Source of the DNA: CAMDPA01 sp964574325
Lineage (GTDB): Bacteria; Pseudomonadota; Alphaproteobacteria; Rhizobiales; Hyphomicrobiaceae
Assembly (NCBI GenBank): GCA_964574325.1
Contig: CAZNMY010000016.1
Location: forward strand, 16,270 to 80,269
DNA length: 64,000 nt
Reading direction: 5' to 3'
The number at the start of each line of letters is the position of its first letter. The stretch's first letter is position 1. Below, piece by piece: positions 34,198-42,730 of the stretch. The notes under the pieces are model-generated. The model saw only the letters and a list, made by a program, of their open reading frames with translations, had not been told where the DNA came from and searched no databases. A program made the position numbers and the translations under genes.

Positions 34198-36609
34198 TCA
34201 ACGATCGGCCGGCCTATCCGCAACGCGATCGAGCGGGGCCGACAGAGTCCAGGTCAGGCCAGCGTCGGCATACGTCAGTTCGCACCTGCCGCCGAGGGCA
34301 TGTTCGGTCGTGCGCAGCAGGACCGTGTGGCCGAAGCCCGTGTGAGCGGGCCGCGTGACTGTAGGACCGTCGCGCTCCTGCCACGAAAGCCGCAAACGAG
34401 GTGACGCGCCGTCGTCGACGACCTGCCACGTGATGTCGACCGTCCCCGAACCGGACAGCGCACCGTGCACGGCCGCATTCGTGGCGAGCTCGTGCACGGC
34501 CATGCCGATCGTCTGCGCCGCGCTCGCATCGACCTTCAACGACGGGCCGGCGAGCCTGATGCGCGTATCGACGAGGTCCTGGTAGGGGGCGAGCTGGGCG
34601 CGCACGAGTTCCTCGAGACCGACGCCGCGCCACTCCGACTTCACGAGCAGATCCTGGCTCGCAGAAAGCCCCTGCACGCGGCTCGTCAGGCGTTCGACGA
34701 ACTCGGCCGGCGTGCCGGCCCGAGAGGTTTGTCGCGCGACCGAGAGTACAACCGAAAGCAGGTTTTTCGATCGATGGTTCACCTCTTTGAGCAGCATGTT
34801 GATGCGCTCCTCGCGGTCCTTCAGGTCGTGGATATCCGTGGCGGTGCCGTACCACACCGTGCCGTGCGCGTGCTGGAAGGGCCTCGCGCGGCTAAGCTGC
34901 CAGCGAAACGAGCCGTCGGCCCGCTGCACGCGATGCTCGCACTCGTAATCGGTCGTGGAAGCGACCGCATCCCGCCACGCTTTGCGCGTGCGCCCGAGTT
35001 CGTCGGGATGGATCGTGGCCTGCCATCGGCCGGGCTCGTTGCCGGCTGTGCGGTACTCCTCTCGCCGCCGATTAAAGTAGGTCACGCTTCCGCTCGAGTC
35101 TGCCGTCCAGACGAGTTGGGGCATACTGTCGGCGAGCTCGCGGAAGCGCTGCTCGCTGGCGACGAGAGCCGCCGCTGCGAGCTTGCGGTCGGTCACATCG
35201 ATCGAGATGCCGACGAGCCGCAATGGCGATCCGTCAGGATTGCGCTCAACGGTGCCCCACTCGTCGAGCCAGCGCACCTCGCCGTCGGGTCGGACCAGCC
35301 GATACTCGTTGCGGTACAGCTGCCCAATCCCTGAAAGGGCGACCTGAACGTTGGCCTTGAACGCTGCCCGGTCGTCGGGGTGAACGACCTTTGCAACGCC
35401 CTCGAAGCTGTCGGTAGCTTCTTCGGTGGCGGCCAACCCCGGCTCACTGCTGAACAGGCGAACGACGACGTTGCTGTCGATGTCCCAGGTGAAGGCGACG
35501 GCATACGCGGCCGAAAGGGCGAGCCGCAGCGTCTCGTCGCGATGCCGGACATCGGCCATCGCCCGCCAGAGCAGCGCGGCGGCCTCGTTCACCTCCAGCA
35601 CAGGCGATCGCAGCGGCTCACCTCCGCCCGGTGACGGCCGCGCGAGCGCCCGGATCGAGCTGCCGAGCCGTTGGCCCTGAATGCCCACGAGACCGGCACT
35701 GAGCGCCAGCAGAGCCAGCCCGCCGAGGATCAGGCCGCGCACCGAGCTGTGCACGCCTGCATAGAGGCTCGCCTCGCTGACCGCGACAGCGACGGTCCAG
35801 GCCGCAAGACGTGTCTGCGCTACCGCGCGCACGACCGGGCGCCCATCGACGCCCGTTATGCGATGCGGCCTTCCTTGCTCGATGCCGGCGGCGACAAGGT
35901 CGGGCGTCAGTGGCTTGCCGACGAATTCCTCGTGCAACCGCGTGCGCGCGATCAGCGCGTGGCGACTGTCGGACACGCTGGATGTCCAGTCGCCTTCGAG
36001 TTGCTGGCTATGGAGGATGCGACGCACGCGGTCGGCCGTCAGCGACAGCACGAGGACGCGATCGACAGCGCCGTCGCGGAGCACCGGGTAGAGGATGTTG
36101 ATGACCCAGGTCTTGCGCGTGTTGCCGTAAAACATATCGGTGACCATCGGCTTGCGTGTCGCCACCACCTTGGCAAAGGCTTCCGGATTGCCGTACTGCG
36201 GACGTGCCGAGCCGAGGGGCACGAGACTGTTCACGATATGCTGGCCGCTCGCATCGAGCACCACAAACAGGTCGGACCGCCGCTCGAGGATGCGCTTGGC
36301 GTGCGTGTGCAGCGCCGAGTACTCGCCACGCTCGAGGCTGCCCGACAAGGCCAGGGTCTCCAGGATCGTGACGCCGCGCTCCAACTCATTGGAGATGTCG
36401 TCGGCGAGATCGACGGCGAGCTGCACCACCCGCGCCTCCGCTTGCGCGAGTTGCTGGGCGCCAGCCCGCTGGATGAGGAAGGCCGAGAACGCGATCGCGG
36501 GCACCAGCAGCAACACCGCGAACAGCGACAAATGTGCGCGGATCGGCCAGCCCAGCGCTCCGGCGACGAGCGAGGCAGGACGCGAAGGCGATAGATGGGT
36601 AATGATCAT
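34198..36609 (-). CDS. Membrane HWE-family sensor kinase with dCache and two PAS domains
   Basis: 803 residues. TM helix about 25-45 (LFAVLLLVPAIAFSAFLI), dCache-like periplasmic sensor to about 290, and second TM near 300 (LILGGLALLALSAGLVG). Two PAS units (about 350-475 and 490-610). HWE core: NHRSKNLLSVVLSVARQ, HELATNAAVHGALS, LSWQERDGP. The N box has VHGALS where KYGALS is usual, a mild change at the Lys-Tyr pair. The partner regulator lies directly downstream and phyR copy 1 just upstream. Confidence 0.9.
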   Translation of the reverse strand: MIITHLSPSRPASLVAGALGWPIRAHLSLFAVLLLVPAIAFSAFLIQRAGAQQLAQAEARVVQLAVDLADDISNELERGVTILETLALSGSLERGEYSALHTHAKRILERRSDLFVVLDASGQHIVNSLVPLGSARPQYGNPEAFAKVVATRKPMVTDMFYGNTRKTWVINILYPVLRDGAVDRVLVLSLTADRVRRILHSQQLEGDWTSSVSDSRHALIARTRLHEEFVGKPLTPDLVAAGIEQGRPHRITGVDGRPVVRAVAQTRLAAWTVAVAVSEASLYAGVHSSVRGLILGGLALLALSAGLVGIQGQRLGSSIRALARPSPGGGEPLRSPVLEVNEAAALLWRAMADVRHRDETLRLALSAAYAVAFTWDIDSNVVVRLFSSEPGLAATEEATDSFEGVAKVVHPDDRAAFKANVQVALSGIGQLYRNEYRLVRPDGEVRWLDEWGTVERNPDGSPLRLVGISIDVTDRKLAAAALVASEQRFRELADSMPQLVWTADSSGSVTYFNRRREEYRTAGNEPGRWQATIHPDELGRTRKAWRDAVASTTDYECEHRVQRADGSFRWQLSRARPFQHAHGTVWYGTATDIHDLKDREERINMLLKEVNHRSKNLLSVVLSVARQTSRAGTPAEFVERLTSRVQGLSASQDLLVKSEWRGVGLEELVRAQLAPYQDLVDTRIRLAGPSLKVDASAAQTIGMAVHELATNAAVHGALSGSGTVDITWQVVDDGASPRLRLSWQERDGPTVTRPAHTGFGHTVLLRTTEHALGGRCELTYADAGLTWTLSAPLDRVADRPADR

Positions 36610-36706
36610 CTCATTCCACGAGTGTTCGCGAGGTCTGCGCCGGACGCCCGCTCCGATGTCACTGTCGAGCGAGGCGAGGACTCAGAGTGCGGTTGACGTT
36701 GCGCCG

Positions 36707-37513
36707 TCAAGCAGCCTTGGGTTGGCGGGCGCGCACGTCGAAGAACAGTGCCTGGCTGATGATGGTGCGTACGGCTTCGGGACGAAACGGCTTCGGGATG
36801 AGGAACGTCGGCTCGGGTCTGAGGCCCGTCAGCACCTGCTCTGGATAGGCCGTTATGAAGATGACCGGCACCTCCATTCCGCTCAGGATGTCGCTGACGG
36901 CATCGAGCCCAGAGCTGCCGTCGGCGAGCTGGACGTCGGCGAGGATCAGTCCCGGCCTGCGCCCGCCGATCGCGGCGACGGCCTCCGATTTCGTCCGGGC
37001 AATCTGCGTCACGCCATGTCCAAGGCTCTTGACCAGGGTCTCCAGCTCGAGCGCGATCAACGGCTCGTCCTCGATGATCAATACGTCGGTGGCGACCTGC
37101 TCGGCGATCTCACGACCAGCCTCGTCGAGGTCGGCGTCGAGCTCCTGCTCCGACTTGCCGAGAATGACGGCGGCCTCGGCCGGTGTGAAGCCTTCGACGG
37201 AGACCAGCAGGAAAGCCTGACGCGGTATCGGCATCAGCACCTCGATGCGCCGGTCGATCAGAGGCATCGCGCTCGAGGCGGGCACCGGGCCGGTGTTGCG
37301 GTTGCTGGCGACCGAGTTCCACAACCGCGAGAACGCCTGATAGAGGGCTATGCGCGGCTCGAGAGCGCGCGGCAGACCAGTCGGATCGGCGACCAGCGCC
37401 TCGAGCACGGCCGCGACATAAGCGTCGCCGCTGGACTGCGAACCCGTCAGCATGCGCGCGTAACGCCTGAGAAAAGGGAGTTGCGGCGCGATTCTCTGGG
37501 CAATGCTGGACAT
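36707..37513 (-). CDS. phyR: PhyR-type general-stress regulator, copy 1
   Basis: 268 residues. The N-terminal sigma-like domain (about 1-125: LPFLRRYARMLTGSQSSGDA, PRQAFLLVSVEGFTPAEAAV) mimics EcfG; the C-terminal receiver (about 140-260) has VLIIEDEPLIALELE, phospho-Asp in LILADVQLADGSSGLD and Lys in FLIPKPFRPE. In the known system phosphorylated PhyR binds NepR and releases EcfG. A close paralogue lies at 48347. The HWE kinase at 34198 follows on the same strand. I found no EcfG promoter before it. Confidence 0.95.
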   Translation of the reverse strand: MSSIAQRIAPQLPFLRRYARMLTGSQSSGDAYVAAVLEALVADPTGLPRALEPRIALYQAFSRLWNSVASNRNTGPVPASSAMPLIDRRIEVLMPIPRQAFLLVSVEGFTPAEAAVILGKSEQELDADLDEAGREIAEQVATDVLIIEDEPLIALELETLVKSLGHGVTQIARTKSEAVAAIGGRRPGLILADVQLADGSSGLDAVSDILSGMEVPVIFITAYPEQVLTGLRPEPTFLIPKPFRPEAVRTIISQALFFDVRARQPKAA

Positions 37514-37865
37514 GGTCAGGCTCCCTTGTTGAGCGAGCTGTTCGAGTGCAGGTCGAGGATTATCGTGTCGTGCGCTCGATCATATTATTCGGTCAGCCCT
37601 CCGGCCATGGACTTGGCGAAACGTAGCGAGCCGACCATGCGATCACGCCGGATTACGGCGTGGTGCGGCTTGCCAGCTTTGTCTGGGCCGTTCTGCGACG
37701 CTGGTGTTCCCCCCTGTCCCTACCGCTGAAGCCGTTATCGGCTGCTGCCGGACCGACCCGGCATGGGCCGCCACGCTGCCTCCGGCGCTAGAACAGAACC
37801 GAAGGCCAGTTGAACTTAGGGCATTGGCCGGGGCTTGCGCCGCAACTTTATTTTTTAAAACAACT
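37514..37865. other. Divergent intergenic region
   Basis: Between phyR copy 1 and the regulator at 38065. Holds no recognisable gene; composition becomes AT-rich near 37845-37865 ahead of the tandem stress promoters. Confidence 0.5.
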
Positions 37866-37891
37866 GGAACTTGGAACCCTTGAATTGCGTT
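37866..37891 (+). promoter_or_regulatory. EcfG-type promoter, distal of two
   Basis: GGAAC at 37866-37870, 17-nt spacer, CGTT at 37888-37891. A second GGAAC at 37873 overlaps the spacer. Points to the regulator at 38065 (leader about 170 nt). Confidence 0.65.
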
Positions 37892-37996
37892 CAGGAGGGT
37901 TGTGGTGCTGGCGCTTGGCGGACCGCGTCATCTGACGGAACACAGTCGAACCGGCGACGCCCTGGAAATATTTTTTCAGTTTGAATGCAACAGTTT

Positions 37997-38021
37997 GGAA
38001 CAGCACGTCAAACCTGACGTT
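37997..38021 (+). promoter_or_regulatory. EcfG-type promoter, proximal
   Basis: GGAAC at 37997-38001, 16-nt spacer, CGTT at 38018-38021; 43 nt before ATG 38065. Exact match. Confidence 0.78.
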
Positions 38022-38064
38022 AGCACCAAAACGAACTGAAACAAGCAGAGCATAAGCAGAGCCT

Positions 38065-38418
38065 ATGTCGCTCCACGGCTACCGCATCCTCCTCGTCGAG
38101 GATGATCCATTCATCGGTCTCGATGTCCGTTGTGCCATCGAGGAAGCCGGTGGCGAAGTGATAGGGCCAGTCACTCAGGTGAGCGAGGCCGTCGCCGCCG
38201 CCCTGACAGCCGAGATCAACCTTGCCGTGCTCGATTGGGAGATCGTCGGCGGGTCGTCGCAAGCCGTGGCTGAAACTCTCACCGCACGCGGCACGCCCTT
38301 CCTGTTCCACACGGGCTCGGTCGACCACGTTCGAGAGCACTGGCCGCATCATTGCATAATCGGGAAGCCGGCTGCCCCCGAGAGCCTGCTGTGTGCAGCG
38401 CACGGCTTCAGCCTTTGA
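38065..38418 (+). CDS. Single-domain response regulator under tandem stress promoters
   Basis: 117-residue receiver-like protein: ILLVEDDPFIGLDVRCAI, phospho-Asp in LAVLDWEIVGG, and Lys in IIGKPAAPE. The switch position reads FLFHTGS. Stands alone, so it may be a phosphate sink or feedback regulator of the general stress response. Two exact EcfG promoters lie before it. Confidence 0.85.
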   Translation: MSLHGYRILLVEDDPFIGLDVRCAIEEAGGEVIGPVTQVSEAVAAALTAEINLAVLDWEIVGGSSQAVAETLTARGTPFLFHTGSVDHVREHWPHHCIIGKPAAPESLLCAAHGFSL

Positions 38419-38566
38419 CGGATGGAGTGGCGCGCAATCGCGCCGATCGCTGCCGACGAGGCGCGCACTCGAGCTTGATGGCAAGCCGGGTGCAAAACGT
38501 CTTATATGCCCTTGGAGCGACTGGACCTCGCGCACGTCGAATTGGCACGAGATCCGGCCACCGACC

Positions 38567-39793
38567 TCAGGGCGCGGAAGCCATCGAGGTCTTGCCGACT
38601 GCAGAGGCGCCAGATGGACCGTGCGGGAACAGCACGACCTTCACGCAACCATCTTGCTTGTTGCGGAACGTTTCATAAAGCGCGGGACCATCCGTCAGGC
38701 CTGCTGTGCGATGGGTAATAATCGCGGTCGGGTCGACTTTGCGTTCTTCAATCAACCGCATGAGAGTGGACATGTACTTGTGCACATGCGTCTGCCCCGT
38801 CTTCATGGTCAGACCCTTGTTCATGAATGCGCCCATCGCCGTCGGCACAAGAGAGCCAATGTACACACCCGGCACGGAAACGATGCCGCCCGGCCGACAG
38901 CACAGGATGGCATCATTGAGCGCATACGGACGGTCCGTCGAGGAGATCCGCGACTGAACCGCAGAAGCAACACGTTGCAACGTGGTCTCGGCTCCGTGGC
39001 TCTCCATCCCGACAGCGTCGATGACAGCGTCAGGGCCGGCGCCCTGCGTCAACTCGAGGATCTGCTGGTGGACACTGCCGTCCGTGTAGTCGATCACCTC
39101 GGCGCCGAACCGGCGCGCAAGTTCCTTCCGCTCGGCGACTGAATCGACCGCAATGACCCGTTCGGCCCCCAGAAGCAATGCTGAGATGATCGCGAACAAT
39201 CCGACCGGACCGCACCCCCATACAGCAATCGTCTGGCCCGGTTTGATGTTGCAGTTTTCGGCTGCCATGTATCCAGTTGGAAAAATGTCCGACAGAAACA
39301 GCACTTGCTCGTCGGAGTAACCTTCCGGAACTACGAACGCACCGAAATCGGCGAATGGCACGCGCACATATTCTGCCTGACCGCCGGAATAGCCGCCGGT
39401 CAGATGCGAATAGCCGAGCGCGCCGGAGACTGGATAGCCGAGCGCTTCCGCCTGCTGGTCCCCGTTGCGGTTCGACCGCTCGCAGCAGGAAAAGAGTTCC
39501 ATTCGGCACATGCGGCAATCGCCGCATGCAAGTGTAAACGGAATAACGACCCGGTCGCCTACCTTCAGCCGAGTGTTGTCGCGACCGACCTCGACAACCT
39601 CTCCCATGCATTCGTGCCCGAGCACGTCGCCGGATTGCATTTGCGGAATGAACCCACCGATCAGGTGGAGGTCCGAGCCGCAGATGGCGCAGGCCGTAAC
39701 CTTGATGATCGCATCGCGACCATCCTCGATCTGCGGATCGGGAACGGTTTCGCAGCGCACGTCACCGGTGCCATGGTAGGTCAACGCTTTCAT
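38567..39793 (-). CDS. Zinc-dependent alcohol dehydrogenase (formaldehyde-dehydrogenase-like)
   Basis: 408 residues, MDR family. Catalytic Zn ligands in CAICGSDLHL and GHECMGEVVEVG; structural Zn Cys cluster in CGDCRMCRMELFSCC; Rossmann fingerprint VWGCGPVGLFAI. The length and the YMAAENCNIKPGQTI region fit the glutathione-independent formaldehyde-dehydrogenase-like group. It probably detoxifies an alcohol or aldehyde; the substrate is not deducible. No stress promoter was found upstream. Confidence 0.88.
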   Translation of the reverse strand: MKALTYHGTGDVRCETVPDPQIEDGRDAIIKVTACAICGSDLHLIGGFIPQMQSGDVLGHECMGEVVEVGRDNTRLKVGDRVVIPFTLACGDCRMCRMELFSCCERSNRNGDQQAEALGYPVSGALGYSHLTGGYSGGQAEYVRVPFADFGAFVVPEGYSDEQVLFLSDIFPTGYMAAENCNIKPGQTIAVWGCGPVGLFAIISALLLGAERVIAVDSVAERKELARRFGAEVIDYTDGSVHQQILELTQGAGPDAVIDAVGMESHGAETTLQRVASAVQSRISSTDRPYALNDAILCCRPGGIVSVPGVYIGSLVPTAMGAFMNKGLTMKTGQTHVHKYMSTLMRLIEERKVDPTAIITHRTAGLTDGPALYETFRNKQDGCVKVVLFPHGPSGASAVGKTSMASAP

Positions 39794-39968
39794 TTCATTC
39801 TCCAGAGATCGACTTTTGCGTGAACGGCGCTCTCGACATCAGCTGCCATTTGTTGCCCTGCCTCCCACTGAACGGCAGTGCACAGCGAAAAAACACGCAG
39901 CATGTTAATTCGTCTGCGTTCGCGGCGCCGATCGCTACCAGTGATATGCGCGTCGGCTGTACTGGGCT

Positions 39969-40472
39969 TCACGCGGCTTGCCGATTGACGTGCGTCTCGG
40001 CCAGCTTCGTCAGCTTGGCGTCCGTCGCCTTCTCCTCCTCTAGCGTCTCAGTGAGCAGGCGGACGCAATCGTCCCGCCCCAGCTCCTTTGCCCATGCGAT
40101 CAGCGCGCCATAACGGCTGATCTCGTAATGCTCGACAGCCTGCGCGGAGGCGATGAGCGCTGCGTCCAGCACGCGTTTGTCTGCCACCTCCCCGGCGACG
40201 TCGTCCGCTTCCTCGATGATCCCGTCGATGGCGGGGCAGTCGGTCCCGCGCGGGGTCTGCCCAATCGCGCTGAACACCTGCTCGAGCCGCCGGATCTGGT
40301 TCTGCGTTTCAGAGAGATGGGCCTCAAAGCCCTGCCGCAGCTCTGAATCGTTTGCTTTCGATATCATCTCGGGCAGCGCCTGGGTGATCTGGTTTTCGGC
40401 ATAGTAGATGTCCTGCAGCGTGTGCACGAACAGATCCTGGAAGTTCTGGATGTCTTTCGAGAAAAGGCCCAT
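39969..40472 (-). CDS. DUF892/YciF-type ferritin-like protein
   Basis: 167 residues, complete family pattern: LFVHTLQDIYYAENQITQAL (first helix with the acidic/His ligands), FEAHLSETQNQIRRLE and AVEHYEISRYGALIAWAKEL. Members of this family are strongly stress-induced in enterobacteria and rhizobia. Third DUF892 module in the window. Preceded by an exact EcfG promoter. Confidence 0.92.
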   Translation of the reverse strand: MGLFSKDIQNFQDLFVHTLQDIYYAENQITQALPEMISKANDSELRQGFEAHLSETQNQIRRLEQVFSAIGQTPRGTDCPAIDGIIEEADDVAGEVADKRVLDAALIASAQAVEHYEISRYGALIAWAKELGRDDCVRLLTETLEEEKATDAKLTKLAETHVNRQAA

Positions 40473-40556
40473 GACGGAACTCCGACGTTTCGAGTTGAAG
40501 ACGTGTCCTCCCGTCGAGATCGCCGGGATCGCGTGCAGTCGGACAGCTGTCGGCGA

Positions 40557-40581
40557 AACGGGCTCGGCTGCCGCGAGTTCC
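40557..40581 (-). promoter_or_regulatory. EcfG-type promoter of the DUF892 gene
   Basis: Minus strand: GGAAC at 40581-40577, 16-nt spacer, CGTT at 40560-40557; 84 nt before ATG 40472. Confidence 0.75.
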
Positions 40582-40686
40582 GCCGTCGCTCACGATTTCC
40601 GAGTCTATCGCTCGATGACGCGATGCGCCGACGGCGCTGGCGTCGTCACGCCAACGTTGGACTCTCGGTGAGACCATCATAGCTCG

Positions 40687-40711
40687 TGAACCCTTCGCGG
40701 CGCCGCGCGTT
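40687..40711 (+). promoter_or_regulatory. EcfG-like promoter for the 40750 gene
   Basis: TGAAC at 40687-40691 (one mismatch), 16-nt spacer, CGTT at 40708-40711, 38 nt before the start. Confidence 0.45.
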
Positions 40712-40749
40712 GTGCCGACGGATCGACCAGTCGAGAAATCAGGGCCGAT

Positions 40750-41442
40750 ATGAGCAAACCTTACGAGTTGGCCGTCGTGTTCGCTGGTCACATGATCGAT
40801 GCACCCGAGCGGCAAACGCCGCTCTTCCCGGCGGCGCTCGAGCAGAGCGCCGCACTCGCGATCGACCGCGACATGGGCAGGATTGTCGGCAATCATGCTC
40901 ATACCGTCGGTTTGGCGAGCGCCGCCCGGGGCGGCGACATACTTTTCCACGAAGCCTGTCGACACCGGGGCATCGATACCAAGCTGGTGCTACCGTTCCC
41001 ACCTGGCGACTTCGTGTGCTCCTGCGTGCTTGGAACCGATGAGGGCGGTTGGGGTTGGCGGTTTTGGCTGACCTGGGATGGTATCGCGTGGGCCGACAGG
41101 GAAGTACTGCTGCACCGACCGGAGCATCGCGGCTACGCGCTGGTGAATAAGCGGCTCCTCGAGCTTGCGACCAGCCTTGCACCAAACGTGCATCTGCTTG
41201 CGCTATGGGACGGCATGAGCCGAGATGGACCGGGCGGCGCTGCGTCGGCCGTAGCCGAAGCCAGGGCCGTCGGCGCCGAAGTCGATGTAATCGCGCTATC
41301 AGACCTGTCGCCTCATGCAGTGCCATACGACTCGACAATGGCCGCCCATTCCATCGATCCGGCCAGCCGCGCCAAGGGGCACCGCAAGCGAAGTTCGTGG
41401 GATACGTCTATCGCTCGCTACACATCTCAAAGGAGTAAATGA
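40750..41442 (+). CDS. Conserved protein with a possible SLOG-like Rossmannoid fold
   Basis: 230 residues. ELAVVFAGHMIDAPER near the start and GLASAARGGDILFHEACRHR then DTKLVLPFPPGDFV recall the strand-glycine-loop patterns of Rossmannoid nucleotide-binding (SLOG/LOG-like) proteins and the N-terminal parts of some rhizobial signalling proteins. No catalytic motif can be named. The tail (from about 205) is basic and disordered. It overlaps the next gene region closely: its stop is 2 nt before the PRC-barrel start. Function unknown. Confidence 0.6.
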   Translation: MSKPYELAVVFAGHMIDAPERQTPLFPAALEQSAALAIDRDMGRIVGNHAHTVGLASAARGGDILFHEACRHRGIDTKLVLPFPPGDFVCSCVLGTDEGGWGWRFWLTWDGIAWADREVLLHRPEHRGYALVNKRLLELATSLAPNVHLLALWDGMSRDGPGGAASAVAEARAVGAEVDVIALSDLSPHAVPYDSTMAAHSIDPASRAKGHRKRSSWDTSIARYTSQRSK

Positions 41443-41444
41443 TC

Positions 41445-41831
41445 ATGCGAGTGTCGAAACTCATCGGCGCAACATCCGCTCTCATCACGATCGCATCCCT
41501 TCCCCTTGCGGCTCAAACCGAAAAGGGGGCGGGTCCCCATCCGACAGTTCGTGGTGAAACGAGCAGCACGCTGCAGACGGGCCAGCAGCGGCTCTCGGAA
41601 TACCTTGCGGGCAAGGTCTACAGCGCCGACGGCACTGAGCTCGGCGAGGTCGAGGACGTGATCGTGCAGAGCGATCGAATCGTGGGCGCGATCATCGAGA
41701 TAGAGGATCAACTCGCAATCGGCGAGCGGACGGTGGCGGTATCGATAGGTCAGCTCCGCCGCGTCGATGATCGCCTAGTTCTCGACCTTAGCGTCGAGCA
41801 GCTCCGGGCGCTGCCCGCGTTCCGCGACTGA
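41445..41831 (+). CDS. Exported PRC-barrel protein
   Basis: 128 residues from ATG 41445, chosen because AAGGAG lies about 9 nt before it; an ATG at 41439 is too close. Signal peptide (SALITIASLPLAAQ), then a PRC-barrel: YLAGKVYSADGTELGEVEDV and GAIIEIEDQLAIGERTVAVS. PRC-barrel proteins bind partners at membranes; exported copies are widespread stress or envelope proteins of rhizobia. Followed by a strong terminator. Confidence 0.85.
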   Translation: MRVSKLIGATSALITIASLPLAAQTEKGAGPHPTVRGETSSTLQTGQQRLSEYLAGKVYSADGTELGEVEDVIVQSDRIVGAIIEIEDQLAIGERTVAVSIGQLRRVDDRLVLDLSVEQLRALPAFRD

Positions 41832-41913
41832 ATGGCGAAATCGCGGAACTAGAATCAAGCAAATCAGTTGTCGTTTCATGCGCAAGCACCGGGCGCTTCC
41901 CCTCCCGCTCGGA

Positions 41914-41950
41914 AGCCCCCGCGATCCCTCCCTGATCGCGGGGGCTTGTT
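41914..41950 (+). terminator. Rho-independent-type terminator
   Basis: Perfect 13-bp stem AGCCCCCGCGATC/GATCGCGGGGGCT with 7-nt loop, then TTGTTGT. Ends the 40750-41831 transcript. Confidence 0.85.
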
Positions 41951-42095
41951 GTCGCGACTGAGCGCATTGCGCGCTCGGCCTTAAGCAACGATACCGAGCC
42001 ACGCGCCTTGGCGGCATGACACCAGTCCTCGCCGCTCATGACGAGCAGTCTGCTCAATACATGCACCGGAATACGTCTCGATGTTCTACCGCACA

Positions 42096-42464
42096 CTACT
42101 GCCGCGGGACTGAGGGCGGGTGTGGCGTTGTTGCGCCCGGCATCTTCGGGGGGCGAATGATCGGAGTCGTGCCTGGATCAGGCGGTACGATCACTGCCTC
42201 GGGATCGATGCCCGGCGGCGGACGAATGATACCATCGCTCGACGGCATCTGAGCCGACGGTTCGGCTGGACGCGATTGCGACGGGCCGCCATCGGGCAGC
42301 AACTTCGGAAGCGGCGCTGGCTGCGGGTCGATTTTTTCCGGAATGGTTCTTTTTGGGTCTCCCGGGGCGGGAGGCTCAATCTGACCGAACGCACACGTCG
42401 TGCCGTACGCCAGCGCCAGCACGGTCAGCGCGATGCGGTGGCTGAAGAGAATGTCGGTTCTCAC
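42096..42464 (-). CDS. Exported proline-rich protein
   Basis: 122 residues. Signal peptide (ALTVLALAYGTTCAFG) followed by a long Pro-rich, Gly-poor stretch (PPAPGDPKRTIPEKIDPQP ... IRPPPGIDPEAV). No domain recognised; probably a periplasmic or surface low-complexity protein. Preceded by the palindromic EcfG-like element. Confidence 0.7.
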   Translation of the reverse strand: MRTDILFSHRIALTVLALAYGTTCAFGQIEPPAPGDPKRTIPEKIDPQPAPLPKLLPDGGPSQSRPAEPSAQMPSSDGIIRPPPGIDPEAVIVPPDPGTTPIIRPPKMPGATTPHPPSVPRQ

Positions 42465-42494
42465 TCGGGCATCTCCTTTTATCGCAGCTCATGT

Positions 42495-42521
42495 GGAACC
42501 AGCCATCGTTCGCCCGGTTCC
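42495..42521. promoter_or_regulatory. Palindromic EcfG-like element, GGTT variant
   Basis: GGAACC ... GGTTCC is symmetrical. Both strands read GGAAC-N16-GGTT: minus towards the gene at 42464 (33 nt), plus towards 42644. Same architecture as the ligD element, with G for C in the -10 box. Confidence 0.5.
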
Positions 42522-42563
42522 ACCTCATGCCGCGAGCTGCGTTTTGCCTGCACCCGTCTTTTC

Positions 42564-42588
42564 GGAACCCGCCACGTGCTCCTGAGTT
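42564..42588 (+). promoter_or_regulatory. EcfG-like promoter, AGTT variant
   Basis: GGAAC at 42564-42568, 16-nt spacer, AGTT at 42585-42588, 55 nt before the tiny gene at 42644. Confidence 0.4.
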
Positions 42589-42643
42589 GTAGTTATGGCT
42601 GTGTAGCGCGGCCCGCCGAGTTTTCTTTCGTCTGGAGCGCACA

Positions 42644-42718
42644 ATGGATTCGATCATCTATCTCGTCGGCCTAGTCGTCGTCGTGATGCTCGTCCTGAGC
42701 CTGCTCGGATTGCGCTGA
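42644..42718 (+). CDS. Tiny membrane protein, 24 residues
   Basis: MDSIIYLVGLVVVVMLVLSL then LGLR: one hydrophobic helix with an acidic N-terminus and Arg end. I recall near-identical tiny proteins in Bradyrhizobium relatives. It is followed 12 nt later by the membrane-protein gene at 42731 and forms an operon with it. Too short for standard gene calling but strongly patterned. Confidence 0.7.
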   Translation: MDSIIYLVGLVVVVMLVLSLLGLR

Positions 42719-42730
42719 GGAGTGTCCAGT

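Noticed and set aside
35671..37729. 307- and 529-residue plus-strand frames opposite the HWE kinase and phyR
   Set aside because: Antisense of recognised genes with high-GC shadow composition.
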